Below, piece after piece: positions 31,645-44,276 of a stretch of DNA of 64,000 nucleotides. The stretch lies in assembly GCA_001986395.2 (NCBI GenBank), contig MQVO02000005.1, forward strand, positions 496,001 through 560,000, written 5' to 3'. The notes under the pieces are model-generated. The model saw only the letters and a program-made list of their open reading frames with translations. It did not search any database and had not been told where the DNA came from. Source of the DNA: Irpex lacteus (Eukaryota; Basidiomycota; Agaricomycetes; Polyporales; Irpicaceae). Within the stretch, counting starts at the first letter, position 1. Each line of letters starts with the position of its first letter. A program made the translations under genes and the position numbers.

Positions 31645-34600
31645 TTACATGAAGTCGACTGCCCTTTTCCTTCCCCTCGGTGGTCCAACTACTTCTTCAT
31701 TCCGAGCAGCCGCCGGTTGCACAGATACGGACGCATCATCGAAGTTGAGACTATGAACCACCTCCGGTGCTGGCTTCTCGATCCACATACTGTCATCGTC
31801 GTCATCTTCCTTTTTGACATCCTTCGTCCCCTCCGAGTCGCCCTTCCGCTTCTTCTTCTTCCTCTCCCCATCACCACCTCTATCCTTCTCACGATCCTTT
31901 CGCTTCTCGGGCTTCACGGTAAGGTGCAGCCCGCCGTCTTCACCCCCCTCACCGTCGTCAAACGACACAAGCGTCTTTGCCTTCTTCTTTTTCTTTTTCT
32001 CCTTGTCTTTATCACGGTCCTTATCCTTACCATGCCGTTCTGAACGAGGTATGAATGTGGGTTTGAACGTCGCCAGATCAACCTTCTCTTCGACTTCATT
32101 GGGCAAAGGTGCGGGTTTCTCCTCCGTCGGCTCCTCTACTTTGACTACCGCTTTGGCTAGTTTCTGCTCTGGAGCTGCAGAAACACCACCATCTTCGCCA
32201 TCGTCTTCGCCATCGGAGTCTTCGTCGTCACTAGCAAAAATCGCTTTGAACACGTCCATAGCAGGTCTCTGATACGTCAACGTATCCGCTCCCTGCGTCT
32301 CATCATCTCCCAGACCAATATTCGCCAAATTCCGCCTTCCACCAGACTTCCCCGCCTCATCCTCACCCTTCTCCACCTCCTCTCCCCCTTCCGTTATCGC
32401 CAAAGGCTGCTTAAGAGCCTCTGGTTGATCCGACCCAAAGCCAGCTTTCGAAGGGCCTGCATCGGCACCAGCAAGGTCCACCGGGTCTATCTCCGGCTCC
32501 TTTACTCCGAACCGCTTGCATAACAGCTTTGCGGGCTGCCACACCACAACTTCTCTCGTCAGCGGTCCGTACATCCCCAACCTCACCGCCGCAGCTCGAG
32601 GGTCCTCTTCCTTCTGCTCCTCCTCCTCCTTGACTTCCTGATCCTGATCGTCATTGGACACCTCCGGTCTATGCAACCCCTCAACGATCTTCGGTCCATT
32701 CTCCACGACTACAGCACTCCTGAACCGTCCTGCCATCGCACCCGACAGAGGCTTAAACACCGTCGCAGCTTTAGCATAGTCTGACAGTTCCTTATTGAAC
32801 TCCTCTATGGATTGGTGGGGAAGCGGTTTGATGGTGAGTTTGCTGGAGTCGCCGGACGTGTCGTGTGAGGCGAAGTCGAGGAAGGCGGTGTATCGGGATT
32901 GCTTGACGGGGTCGGATGTGAAGGGCTGGAACCCTGAGAGAGCTGCTTTGGCTACGGAGGGGTGGAGTTGGGGTATTGTGATTTCGTGGAGGCGCGTGGA
33001 TGGGGGTAGAGTAGGATAGGAAGGAGAGGGCGGTCGAGGAGGGGGAGGTGCGGAAGAGATGTTGTTCTTGATCCGTTCGAGCCGTTCCTTGTCCTTTGCC
33101 GATATGAAGTCGAATACTGAGCGCGGTTGCGCAGGGAGAGGAGTCTCGCCTAGTAGACTACCTCTCTATTCATTACCAGGAACATCAGCGTGATTGTAAA
33201 TAATACCAGAATGGGTGATGTCCGTACCTCGTCCGCCGACAGCAGGCTATTCTTCCACTGTACATGCGACATCGTCTTAGGATCCGCACGTTGCTTGCCC
33301 TTATCCGAGGCAGGTGCATTCTCCTTGTCCCATACTCTGCGTGGGTTAGGCTTCCACCCCGGTGGGACATCTGGTATCGGGAACCTTCACGCAAAGTTCA
33401 ACATCAATACAATCAGATAATCATGACAACATAGGCGGACGGGCATACCATTTGTCCTCCATCACGGGCTTATCACTAAGAACGAAACCTTGAAGGACAG
33501 GGCGGCCGTCTCTGAAGGTCTGTGTCACTCCAGAGGGTGTAGTTCGCGATGCCTGAGACTGTTGCCCCCGTGAGTGTCTTGAAGATCCCATAGATAAGCC
33601 AGTGTGGTCGTCGTCGTCTACTCCATCGTACGCGACCCTCCTACTGCTCGGAAGTCTCGTAGACATAGATGTAGTATCGTACACGTCCAAGTCATCTTCG
33701 TCCGCATCGTTCAAAGCACCTAAGCCAAACCCAGCTGAACAAACACCGGGATTGTGTTAGTCGGCATTATCCAAGAGGGCATACATGTGAGAGACAAACG
33801 TACCAGCTAGCCTCGGGCCTTTCGCAGCTGAACTCGATCCTGCTTGTCCAAGAGATTCATTCAGCCCCATCCCCGGCGAGTAGCCCAGCCCATGCGAGTT
33901 ATCCTTCCGTGATACAACAAGTAAAGGGGTATCTCGACGTGGAAACATGTGCTTCTTGGCTTCTTCGTCTACCTCTACATCCGCACTGGCTAGTGTGCCA
34001 ACGGAACCGACGTCTTGTGCTCGTCGCTGTTCGTATGTGATGCGGGGTCCGATACCTTGGCCCATACGCCAGCCCATCTTCTTCAAGATACGGGCACCGA
34101 CGGAGTCTTGGACTGGAGGCGCAAGGGAGGCTGCGAGGGCGGAGGTTATCGAGCTGTTTGCGATGTCAGTGAGAGCGTACAATCGGCTGCTAGCTTGTAG
34201 ATACGCACTCCTCTTCCTCTTCGCCTTCTCCTGCTCCTGCTCGCTTGCGCAGTTCGGCGGCTGTACCTCCGCGTACAAAGTCCATCTCATCGTTCTCGTC
34301 TACTAACTGTCGGGATTCGCGCAGTTCGGCGAGGTCTTCTTCGTCCATGAAGTCTTCTGGCCTGGCGGTCTTTGCCTTGTTCCGTGAGGACCGAGAGGAT
34401 ACGAACGTTGAAGGTGCCCATCCTACAAACCAATGAGTACTTCCGTTAGAGGAGAGAGGGATGGAATGCACGCACCTTCCTTCGAGCCAACGGTGTTGAA
34501 GTACCCAGCAGAGAAACCACCCGTGAACGCCCCATGCAACCTCCTCCTACCCTTCTCATCGCGTACTTCTTGTTTCCATAGTGGAACGAACTCGCCGGTG

Positions 34601-34771
34601 TCTTTGGATTTCTCGAGTGGTGGGAGGGGTGTACCTATCTTCGTGGTATTGTCAGAGAGTGACTGTTTGTATTAACGGCGATATACATACCAAGCAAAAG
34701 GACTCGTTCACTTTCGAGCTCGAAGGGTCTATTCCAATGTCGTTGAGCTTGCGTTTGAGACGGGATGTCAT
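31645..34771 (-). CDS. G-patch splicing factor, GPATCH1/TGH family
   Basis: The model has seven exons: 34771-34691, 34638-34476, 34422-34209, 34153-33804, 33734-33449, 33384-33228 and 33165-31645 (923 aa). The N-terminal DUF1604 region has [19 protein letters not shown] and [22 protein letters not shown]. The G-patch follows at residues about 170-190 ([16 protein letters not shown]). Downstream are [27 protein letters not shown] and TFIPRSER, all landmarks of GPATCH1/TOUGH proteins. The tail is Lys/Asp-rich. Family members join the spliceosome and stimulate DEAH helicases through the G-patch. The exon 2 acceptor (34639) was chosen by frame. Yeast Saccharomyces lacks an orthologue; intron-rich fungi usually keep one. 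Confidence 0.92.
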
Positions 34772-35699
34772 GATGTGCGGATATTGGTGGTCATGAAGGT
34801 GGGAGTAGTATGAGGGAGAGTCGACTTCAAGGCGCTTCCTCCGACTTTCGTTCTCTTGCGACCACCGTCATTGGCACAAATGCAATACTTGAAGTTTGAA
34901 GCTTTGTACAGGTTTCAAGTGCTTCTTGGCTATAATACCGAAATCTGTAGGACCTGGAGATAAGAAGATAAACGATTCCTTTCTCAATGTAGGTTCGTGC
35001 TCAAAGCAATCATTGAAAGTATGTGTCCTCAGCTTTACAGTTTGCGACCATGCGCCACTGGCATGTCACTAAGATTTGACCGACGTACAGGCTCACAAGC
35101 TGTCAAAGCACTTTATTGTTTAATTTGCGGCCGTACGTACTAGACTACAATGGAGCGGGACTTCAAGCTTCAAGCGTCGCGCTTAAGGCGGTATGTTTGT
35201 CAATGTACTAGCAGTGTTGAGCATCGAACAATATTGACTCTTTTTTCATAGAAGTTATAATGCTCGGTATACGCACTGGCTATTCTAGGTAAGTTGCTAG
35301 TATCACCATGATCTCTTGTTTTATTTGAGTGTAGTTCGCAGTTCGTGAATCGTGGATCAGTCTTTCCTGGATATTATATATGACCACTGACGTGGTTTCA
35401 AGGAGCCCATGTGAGTCGCATCTTGCTCAACGCAAATGACCGGCATATTTTACACTCCCGGAGTTACAGACCAACCACTGCGGCCCACGAGGCTCTCGTC
35501 GGGGACAAGGTTCGAAAAGGAAAGTGGCACTGCCAAACGAGGCAGGTGACATCGAAGCATGTCTTCCTGAAACTTTCCACGCTTTTGATTGGCTGCTGCG
35601 CTGTCTTCGAGGCTGGCATCAACATCGAGTGGCCGAATCGGGATGACATGTTGGTTTTTGGCCAGCGTCGGCTTCTGCCGCTCGATCCTGGGCTGACCA
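34772..35699. other. Divergent upstream region of the G-patch and secreted-protein genes
   Basis: This stretch is about 0.9 kb. No gene is supported. The motif cttcaag recurs several times (for example near 34829, 35163 and 35170), without clear meaning. Confidence 0.45.
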
Positions 35700-35912
35700 T
35701 ATAAGAAGGGGCTCGCTCGCGGTTCTGTCCCCCAACGCTCCTTCCTTTCTCCCTTCATCGCGTTCTGACCCCGGTGGTCCTATACCCTCTTCGCTGTCGC
35801 TTTGCTTTTTTGCTATCGTTTTTAATCACTTTCTCGCGACCGGCTCGCTTCAGACTACACTGCCTTCTTCTACTCCCTCTCTTTATCGTCGTTTATCTAC
35901 CTTCTCTTGGTC
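35700..35912 (+). promoter_or_regulatory. TATA box and pyrimidine-rich leader
   Basis: TATAAGAA lies at 35700-35707. It is followed by long C/T-rich tracts up to the ATG at 35916, an arrangement common in strongly expressed basidiomycete genes. The sequence supports a core promoter; expression level is inference. Confidence 0.6.
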
Positions 35913-35915
35913 ATC

Positions 35916-38265
35916 ATGGTTGCCCTTTCCCCCAACTTCGCCGTCCTCGCCTCCTTCGCTGTCCTCGCGGCTACCCTCCTCTCACCCGTCAATGGTGTTG
36001 CCATTCCCAGCTCGCCTTATCGGTCTCAGTCAGACCGTCAGTCTGGCGAGGCCGCCAAGTTCGACAAGCATCATTCCGGCAGCGCATCATCGGCTCAGAG
36101 TCAAAATGCTGCAACGGAGCCGGAGCAGGCTTCTGCTGGAGGTGGACTCCCCTTGCCGATCCCTCTACCCAGTCTGGGACGTCGGGTCAACGTTGCTAGC
36201 CTCAAGGTGAGTTGCAGAGTTTCTTTCTGCTAGTATACCGTACTGACTCGTGTCCTTTCCAGCGATTGGACCTTCTCAAACCCCTTCTCCAGGTTGGCGA
36301 TCTTTATATTGGAAACGATCCTCTCCACGGAGCTGCCACTCAGTCAGAGGCATTCGCCGCCACCAGCGCAAACTCGCGGGTTCACACTACGAGCGAGCGC
36401 GTTCATACAGTTCACGACCCGTCGGAGGAAGGAGTCCACATGGTCATCACAGGGAGTAACGAACATATTCACGTCGATCGTTCCCCGGAGCCTCACCGAC
36501 ACCATCACGACGACGGCCGTCACTCGCGCGTCATCGTCAGTGGCGACAACGACGAAGTCCATATGAACGAGAAGCGGACACCTCGGCGCCACCACCATGG
36601 CTCTCATCGCTACCATAACTACCATTGGAAGAGGGACACTAACAGCTCTTCGCAGCCTTTAGTGGATCCGACTGGGACGATCCTGGTTCCCTTTGGCAAG
36701 CGTGGAGCTGGCCATGAGAAGCGTGAAGGAGGCGGTTTGGACGGCGTTCCGGGTATCATCGACATCATGGTACGTGGTCTTCTGTCTTCGACAGCGACGT
36801 TACTCATGTCATCGTTCAGAGCTCTGTTGCAGGGTCTAGTAGAGGCCAAAGGGTCGCATCTCTGGTCTTGGCCCCCGCCATCAATGGCGTGAATGCATCG
36901 GATCCCTTCGTTCTTAACGCGTCTGGGACCAACAAGACTCAGGTGTATCTCATTGTTCTGGATGATGACGACAGCAGCCCCAGTACCTTCAACCCTGGCA
37001 GACAGACGAACTCGCGGATTTCTGGGAATTCTACCATGCCTTCGAATTCAACTTCGACCGATAACTCGACTGCTCCTGCGGCTCGGTCTTTCGACGATTC
37101 TGCTTCTGTGTCCCTTGGTGCCTCCGCTTCTATTTCATCGGATAGCTCCACCGCCTCTTCGAACTCTACTAGTCCGCTCAAGAGGGTGGCGCTGCAGATC
37201 CCTGTCTTCGATCCAGAGGAGGCCGTGCTCAAGGCATTCTGTGCGACGTTCGACCCTCAGCCCTCAGCACCTTCCCCTCTTACCGTGGAGAGTTGCTCTG
37301 AAGGTGTACTCGAGGCCGACCACAAGAGTCAAGTCTTCGCTTACGACCCCACCACGGGCATCATTCAGCCTATGTGGTTCAACGGGGACGACGACAAGGA
37401 CGATGGCTCTTCTGACAGCGCTGCAAGTGACGATGGCTCTTCTTCCACCTCTGCACCTGCGGCTAGCGAATCTACCGCCAGTGCTGACGGTGTAGATGCT
37501 TCTGCAGACGTTGGCGCCGCGGTCGCAAGGCTTAACAGTTTGAACAGGGAGTTGATTGGAGACGCATCAGGAGGTCATAACTTCGCCGCTCGGGACTCGT
37601 ACAACGCTCAGAACGTGACGCTAGTGTTCTCACCTCTGGCTCCCGTACTTCCTCAGCCGGATACTCCCTCTGAAGCGCAAGCGGTCGACTCATCGGCATC
37701 ATCCAGTTCATCGGATATGTCGACGGCAACTTACTCTTCGTCGACCGCGACCTCGACTGCCTCGGGTTCTCTGGTCTCTTCAGCAGCTCCTTCTTCTGCT
37801 GTATCCTCAACGGCTTCCGACTTGTCCACCTCTTCTGATTCGATGCCCTCTGCCACCTTCGCTCCGGCGGCGGTCGCTTCGTCGGACCCAACGGATTCTT
37901 CGTCTGACTCTGTCTCAAGCACTGCGTCCTCAGGAAGCCCAGCTGCCTTCTCTTCAGCTTCGGCGACTGGATCCGTCTCTGCTGTAGCCTCAACCACTGA
38001 TTCTGCCGCTACGCCTACGTCCTCCGCTCATGGACTAGGTGTGGAGGTGTTCGACCCTAGTGCCGAGGCTTCGACCACATCGTCTGACGCTTCCTCTAGC
38101 TCGACTATTCCGGCGAACTCAAGTTCAACCTCTGTTGCTTCGTCTGATTCTACAGCCCCCAGTGCGACGGCCAGTGCAAGCTCGGGCTCCGCAGCTCCTT
38201 CGATGACGCCTGCAAGCACCTCGCCATATGAGTGGATGTTCAGGGAGACGACGAGGAAGAACTAG
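35916..38265 (+). CDS. Large secreted Ser/Thr-rich protein with His-rich segment
   Basis: The model has three exons: 35916-36206, 36263-36769 and 36820-38265 (747 aa). A signal peptide (residues 1 to about 27, LASFAVLAATLLSPVNG) is followed by KR and KRE sites that could be Kex2-cleaved (WKRD, GKRG, EKRE). Residues about 190-225 are His-rich (HRHHHDDGRH, RRHHHGSHRYHNYHW), which may bind metal. The C-terminal 300 residues are dominated by Ser/Ala/Thr, likely O-mannosylated, with several N-glycosylation sites. There is no GPI tail and no known domain. All intron phases are 0. It is probably a wall-associated or extracellular protein; a function cannot be assigned. Confidence 0.82.
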
Positions 38266-38622
38266 GAGTGGTGTTGTGGGTGGCCGTTTGGGGGTGGTAG
38301 ATGATACGATGACGATCGGACGTGGTTGTTGTAGTTCTGTTTTTTGTATTTTTGGACGTGTACACATTACTATCTTTTTGATACCCTCAACTGCGTGTGC
38401 ATGTGCCTCGCTGAATGTGTGATAACCTCTCGTGAATGGTCGTATCAATCTTCCAATTGCTCCGTCGATGTCGATAACTATATATTGGAACTCGTAAGAC
38501 TTTGTGATACAAGAATTATGGTAGAACATCTTGCGTTCGCCACAACCCATCATCGATGCATCATTTGTGGTTTACCTCGTAAACGTACGTACCACTGGCA
38601 TTCTCACTCGCATATGATACGT
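38266..38622. other. Convergent 3' spacer
   Basis: This 357-nt stretch lies between the secreted-protein gene and the first F-box-like gene. It is T-rich and probably 3' UTR sequence. No gene is seen. Confidence 0.5.
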
Positions 38623-40374
38623 CTATAGAAACGAGACACGCTCCCTAGCGGGGTACGACAGCTTCAATTTGATAATATCCTGCCACCCAGGAGGTGCCGG
38701 CTGTGGGACATATTTACCGTCCACGTACAGCCACCAAAGTGACTTCTTGGCTAGCTCCTGGTTGTTGAACGCAAGCGTTAGCCTCTTTGGTGGACTCCGC
38801 TCAAGGCGCTGAGGGTCGTCCTTCAGGCAGTCGTCTATGAGTGACCAGTCTAGTTTTTCAAGGAAGGCAGTGAGCAAGATGGACGGGTCGTGATCGACCG
38901 TGACGTCCCTTCGCTCGCCGGGCCACTCAACCTGGCAACAGAGATCGAGAGTGATGTCTTCGAGGGAGGGTACGCTTTTGACGAATGCTTTGAGGTGACC
39001 GTTCCATGCTGTGCGGAGATATTCGGAGCGCAGTTCGTCGGTGGTGGAGAGGGGTGCGAGGTATGCGAGCGTGAATTTGCGGAGATGGGGACACGAGGAT
39101 GGCAGCGTTCTGCGAAGCTCTTCCAGGCGAGAATCAGATCTTTGCAGCAGCGCTATGGAGCAAGATTGCATCAAGTATAAAGTATTAGTTTCGAATGAGA
39201 GCTTTATGGAAGGGTTTGAAGTTGTGACGTACTATGTACACTCGCCCAACCTTGAAGGTGTGACATAGTGTAATAATTCCCCCGTCCTAAACGATCCAGT
39301 AAGGACGCCTCGAAACCCCATGAACATCGCACGCTGAGCTCAGAGATGCGCCAACTTCTGCTATGATTCGCCAGGAACCGAGCCAGATGGGGCCCTTCCC
39401 GGTCAGCCATGAACAGGCTAATTTCTAGCTTATGTATGCCTGCGAAGTCGATTGCATGGTGTAGCTGCTCGTCGGCAAGTTCGATAAAGCATCCACTGAG
39501 AGAAAGACGGCGCACGTGTACTTTTGGCCTGGAGACGTATATGGTTTCTGCGCAACATCCCACGTCGATGTTCCGAGTCCGAGGGGGTGCGAATACAAGC
39601 ATTGTCCCCGCCGCAGCGATGGAGAGCTCTTCGATCGAAGAGAATATCATCAGGATGTACCATAGCGAGGGCGTAGGATCTAGAAACCTGGGGTTCAACC
39701 CGTTGATATGTAATATGTCCAATGAAGTGCGCTTGTCGACAGGTATCGGGGGCGGGGCAGGCTCGTCCGAGGGGTAGGGTGAGTCTGTATTGCCGAGAGC
39801 CAGATAGGCGTGATCGAAATGGAGAACACGTAGGTTCGGCAGCTCTTGAATAATCCGTTGTAGACCTCTGAGGTTTATGATGCATCCTTTGCCGAAACAT
39901 AGACTATGGACGAAGGTGGGGAGACGGGAGCCAGGCGCAGAGACTGCCTTGACGAAAGCAGGACCGAGTTCAGGGTACGTTATCATGTCCCTTGGTAGCT
40001 TGTAAGGAGCGGAGATTGTTCGCCGGCCGATTACGACTCCGAGTCCGAGGAGAAGCTGCGAGCCACATGCACTCCATCGTTGACAGACCAAGGTGCTGGC
40101 TTTCACATCCTCTATGTTCAAGTACGAGAATATCTCGTATAGGAGTTCATTGGGGATGGTTTGCCAAGGAGAAGATGCTGGAGGAGTACGATGCTTGAAC
40201 TGTGATACCTGGGGTTCGTAAGAAGCGCGTATTGGACCAATAAGTAATCGAATACCTAAGTATACCAGTGAGGACTGGACGCACCTCAGGCTCAGTGGTG
40301 TAGAGGTCTGCAATTCTGAGCAGCACACGCCAATTGCAAGAGCGTAGAACTCGGTTAGCACGTTTCTTTGGCAT
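38623..40374 (-). CDS. F-box-like protein, paralogue 1
   Basis: The model has three exons: 40374-40285, 40208-39233 and 39152-38623 (531 aa). After a basic leader (MPKKRANRVLR) comes an F-box-like motif: PWQTIPNELLYEIFSYL, then VKASTLVCQRWSACGS. The remainder has leucine-rich, beta-alpha-like repeats (LRVLHFDHAYLAL, LDILHINGL, VRRLSLSGCF, KLEISLFM, ELSVRCSWGF) ending in a shared tail (ELAKKSLWWLY, APPGWQDI). Such proteins are substrate adaptors of SCF ubiquitin ligases; the target is unknown. Exon count and phases (0 then 1) match the paralogues at 40621 and 54434. The exon 2 end uses a gtacgt donor inside a longer open frame. Confidence 0.82.
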
Positions 40375-40620
40375 GTATATGCACTTTTCTGAAGTTTGGA
40401 CACTAGGATCTCGAATTTGAGAGAAGGTTTGGAGAAGGTAGTGGTGCGCCACCCGAGTCGCTACGATGGCTTTGAAAGCGCTAAAATTCTAAGTATAGCA
40501 GGAGGTATTTACATAAGCAAATAAACTGGATTTTGCTCACTTCGTGGCGTAAAACGCTCACTGGCAACACCAACTCAGACTGGGAGGAATTCGGAGCATC
40601 ATACTATCGTCCATGGGTAT

Positions 40621-42310
40621 CTATTTGAACGTCACAGTGGCGACGTCTCTTGTGGGCGACGATAGCTTGGCTCTAACGAGAGCTTCGTAGTGCTCGGAAG
40701 GTTCTCCAAGATGAGCCGGAGGGATACTGCTATCCCCAAGTATCCTTCGACTTCTGCCAGTATCTAAATTGCTGGGAAATTCCTCTAACCGTACCTGATG
40801 GGTGAAGTTGATAGCTATCTTCCTTCTATGCGCCACGGTCGTCATTGTTAATTCGTCCAGGACAGACCAGTCCATCTTGTCGATGAAGCCTGTAAGCAAG
40901 GCATTACCCCAGGAGCCGCGAGGATCAGGTAGCGGGATAGTTTGGTAGAACACGTCAAGTAAGATGGCCTCTGCTGCAGGCACACCTCGTACGATAGCCG
41001 CTATATGGTTACTCCATGCTATGGCCAGATCTCCATTACCGGTTATCGACTCGGTGAGGGTAACCAGGAATGACAGTCCGACTTGGGCGAGAGAGGTGCA
41101 CGATAATGCGAGTGTTTCCTGTAAGATGCGCAGCGAATCTCTCTCATCGTAGTCTATCGTAGGTGCAAGAGTTTCAAGACAAGTTAGTCCTTATCGTACA
41201 CCGGAAAGGTATAAACAAACGTACGGCCTTGAGGGACAAAGAGCCTAGGATCAAGTCCGAAGTTGCTGCGTCGATACCCCAGATAAAGTTCTATCAACGA
41301 TCTCCCATGTGCCGCAAAGAAACGAGAAAGTGGTTCTGCGTCAATGAGTGGGAGAAATGAGCCGATCTTCAGCGCCGTGAGTTGTTCGAAGTCAACAACG
41401 TGCTGCAGCACCTCCGCAGTGTCAGCAAAAGCGGACACCCTACCTCTAACAGAGAGGGTGTGTACTGAGACCTTCGTGGTGGCGTACTTCTTCAGCTCGC
41501 CCTCGGTTTCCGATGTATACCCGCGTGGTACCCGTAAGCTGCACGACAGATTGAGCTCCTGTATCCTAGAGAGACACAGCAAGCTGATGCTCCATAATGC
41601 ATATCGAAACGGAGGGGCTAGTTGATTGAGATTGGGCTCGTGTACGGTCAACCTCTTCAGAATACGCTTTTCTTTCGAAACTGGGGTAGTCAAAGAGCTC
41701 CTTTGGATAGCAAGTAACGATACCCTGCGACGCCTTGCAGATATAGGCGAGAACACTACTTCGTCCAGATGAAGGTCACATAAGCATTCGAGTTCGTGTA
41801 CCGTGTTCTGAAATAAAGCAATGTCCAATAGCCCATGCAGCCGCAAGGTATGAATCGTGGCGGTGAACCGGTGGCTGGTAGGAGACTTGATGACTGCAGA
41901 AGCAAACCGTTTGAAATCGGCAGGATCTGGCTCGGGGTACTTCTTTGCCGCAGGGGGCCTGATTGACGTGACGTGTCGAGGGTCATTCCAAAACGTGCGT
42001 TGGACATCGCATGTGCGAAACAGTATGTACGAGCTGCACGCACACCATGCCTGGCAGACCATCGTGCATGTTTTGAGGTCCGTTGGTGAAAGACGGAGAA
42101 ACATCTCGTGCAGAAGCTCAAAGGCGAGCGTTTGTGCTGGAGGAAGGTTCTGACCGAGAGTACAGAGGTCAGAGATACCGAACATAAAGAATATGTTTCA
42201 GGGCGTACGGTGATTTGTTTCACTGGCACGACTCCTTCCTCATGTTGAACCTTAGTAGGTCTGTTGCCGAAAAGCGAAATCTTCGAGCTTATGAAGCGTT
42301 TAAATTCCAT
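40621..42310 (-). CDS. F-box-like protein, paralogue 2
   Basis: The model has three exons: 42310-42209, 42149-41225 and 41153-40621 (519 aa). The leader is MEFKRFISSKISLFGNRPTK, then the F-box-like segment LAFELLHEMFLRLSPTDLK with MVCQAWCACSS. Leucine-rich strands follow (IHTLRLHGLLDI, LCDLHLDEVVF, IQELNLSCSL, VHTLSVRGRV). The exon plan is the same as in paralogue 1, 246 nt downstream on the same strand, and in the copy at 54434. The C-terminal shared tail has diverged (no KKSLWW). It is a tandem, older duplicate, probably an SCF substrate adaptor. Confidence 0.8.
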
Positions 42311-42824
42311 AATTAGCTCCTTGTTTTTGTTGAGATACTCGCCGGCGCAAGTGGACAATGCAATGTGTAAGTCAGTGTGAATATGAAAGAACAAACGCGG
42401 GTAGTAAAGAAGGAGCGTGAGATTGAGGGCCTGCAATACGCTGTCAATTTCAGTCTGTTCTGAGACACTAACGTTGTGGCCAGTACTTACGATATAGATC
42501 AATGCGTAAGTAAGACTTCGAAGAGGTTCCTTTAGCAGACAGCTGGAGGTGGCATACTTTAAGTTGGAAGAGTACCGTGACGACGTAGTGCATAAGTAGT
42601 ACGTTTTCCGAGTCCGAGTTGGCTAATGGCGCCCTACCGCGTGTTATTTGCATGTGTTTGGGTACGGCAGCTTCTGGACACGGAAAGGGTGTACTCGAGT
42701 ACACATGCGAGGGTCGTGTAATGTAGCACATGTATTCCATTGGCATAAGTACCATCCAATACAACCTTAGACGTCAGATTAATACAGCTTGAAAGGTAAT
42801 ACAACTATAACACATGCGGCTTTC
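42311..42824. other. Spacer between F-box-like paralogue 2 and the HUA1-like gene
   Basis: This 514-nt stretch should contain the promoter of paralogue 2. A 98-codon minus-strand frame has no supporting features. Confidence 0.5.
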
Positions 42825-44276
42825 CTAGAGGAAGACTCTGCCCATCCCACCGCACACATCGCACCTGGAAGTGTCGAAAAAGAATAAGGATACACTCCCC
42901 GTGCCATCGCACCTCCAACACAACCTCCCACCCAGACGCGGGTCACCCGGTTGTACAACGAGTGCCCCAGGCGGAGGAGGGCCACTTGTCACAGCGAACG
43001 TTCGCGGAGGAGGCGGAGCGTACTGAGGTTGGGGATTAGGAGATGGATTCGTAGGACCGAGGTAGGCGGAAGAGTCGCCCCAGTGAGCAGGTGGAAATGC
43101 ACCTGGAGGCGAGCGGGCACTGGCTGTCGTAGCTGATCGTGATAATCGAGAGTTCTGACCTGGATATGCAGAAGGTGAGGAAGGAGGAAGGCTGTTGAGT
43201 GAGGCGGTAGATCTATGACCTAATACACGAAGTGGTCGTTGGAGGTTGAGATTGCTGTGAGAGGACTGGGTTTGGGAGGTGTCCGATCCCCATGGTGCAT
43301 AGGCTATCGGTCCTGAGAAGGGTTTGGCGTACTTCTGCCAGCACTTGGTACATGGATGGGATGGGTCGTAATGCTTATAACCGGTATTCTGACCTACATA
43401 GTCAATGTAAGTGAGCGACATGTAGCAGACTGTTACAAAGCGAGGATTCCAGAAGAGAAATTTTCGGAAGGACAGTGACATACATTTCGAACACTGGAAA
43501 CCGGCAGGATATACTAGCACTCGCCCGTTATTCATCAAGGGATGCCCTGGAACAGGCTTATCTGTCGGACGACCGTCATCTGGTATGCCTGAACTACTGG
43601 GATCCGCGTCGGGATGTCGAGACATGCTGACGTTCTCTGCTGATCGACTGCGTTCCGTACTATCAAATCCAGGACTACTTCGCGTTGGTGAGTACTGGTT
43701 CGACGAACCGCCCAAGAGCGCAGTATCATTCGCCCCGGCAGAGTAGAAATCACGAGCAAAGTCACTAGATACAGATGGCGGTATCACTGGTTGTCCTGGA
43801 GGTGGACCAGGTGGCGGGGCGTATGATGAGCCCGTAGGGTTAGATGTCAGAGGTGGCCGCTGTGATGCGCCAGTGAAGTTGGGAAATAGTTCGTCTCTTG
43901 GCCCTTGAGTTGGATGACGAGGGGGCGGTGGTCGACCCGAAAGCGAAGCACTCGTCGAGCTCCGATGGAGCTGTCCTGGATAGCCCGACCAACTCGACTG
44001 CCATCCTGATGTCGCTGGTCTAAACCATGTGGAAGAGGCTGCAGCGGGTTGCTGCCAACGCGGTGCGATAGGTGCAACTGGATGTAGGGGTTGGGGTGGC
44101 GGTGGTTGGAAAGGTCGACTAGGTCCGAATTGTACAGAGGTCTCTCCGTGCCGAGTGTCGGCGACGGCAGTGTAGGCTGGTGGAAGCTCTTCTGAAAGAG
44201 GGTCTGAGGAATCGATAGGTGCAATGGTGGCTTGTGGGCCAGTATGTGAGCTACTCGCCGAGACGTTTGTAGTCAT
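42825..44276 (-). CDS. HUA1: HUA1-like zinc-binding protein
   Basis: The model has two exons: 44276-43484 and 43393-42825 (453 aa). A proline-rich N-terminus contains PPAY and other PP-x-Y/WW-ligand-like stretches, suiting a ubiquitin-ligase adaptor. A Cys motif follows at the splice junction (FQCSKC then CTKCWQKY), and a DnaJ-like zinc module closes the protein (LCWRCDGTGSVS and CDVCGGMGRVF, two C-x2-C-x-G-x-G units). This order matches yeast Hua1, a cytosolic protein linked to actin assembly and ubiquitin. The intron (43485 to 43392, phase 1) interrupts the first zinc motif. The remaining low-complexity sequence is Ser/Pro/Gly. Confidence 0.85.
   Translation of the reverse strand: MTTNVSASSSHTGPQATIAPIDSSDPLSEELPPAYTAVADTRHGETSVQFGPSRPFQPPPPQPLHPVAPIAPRWQQPAAASSTWFRPATSGWQSSWSGYPGQLHRSSTSASLSGRPPPPRHPTQGPRDELFPNFTGASQRPPLTSNPTGSSYAPPPGPPPGQPVIPPSVSSDFARDFYSAGANDTALLGGSSNQYSPTRSSPGFDSTERSRSAENVSMSRHPDADPSSSGIPDDGRPTDKPVPGHPLMNNGRVLVYPAGFQCSKCMSLSFRKFLFWNPRFVTVCYMSLTYIDYVGQNTGYKHYDPSHPCTKCWQKYAKPFSGPIAYAPWGSDTSQTQSSHSNLNLQRPLRVLGHRSTASLNSLPPSSPSAYPGQNSRLSRSATTASARSPPGAFPPAHWGDSSAYLGPTNPSPNPQPQYAPPPPRTFAVTSGPPPPGALVVQPGDPRLGGRLCWRCDGTGSVSLFFFDTSRCDVCGGMGRVFL

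Noticed and set aside
31112..31645. 177-codon minus-strand frame between MYND copy 4 and the G-patch gene
   Set aside because: No recognisable feature; overlaps the end of a well-supported gene.
37532..37997. Antisense frames in the secreted Ser-rich gene
   Set aside because: By-product of Ser/Ala codon bias on the coding strand.
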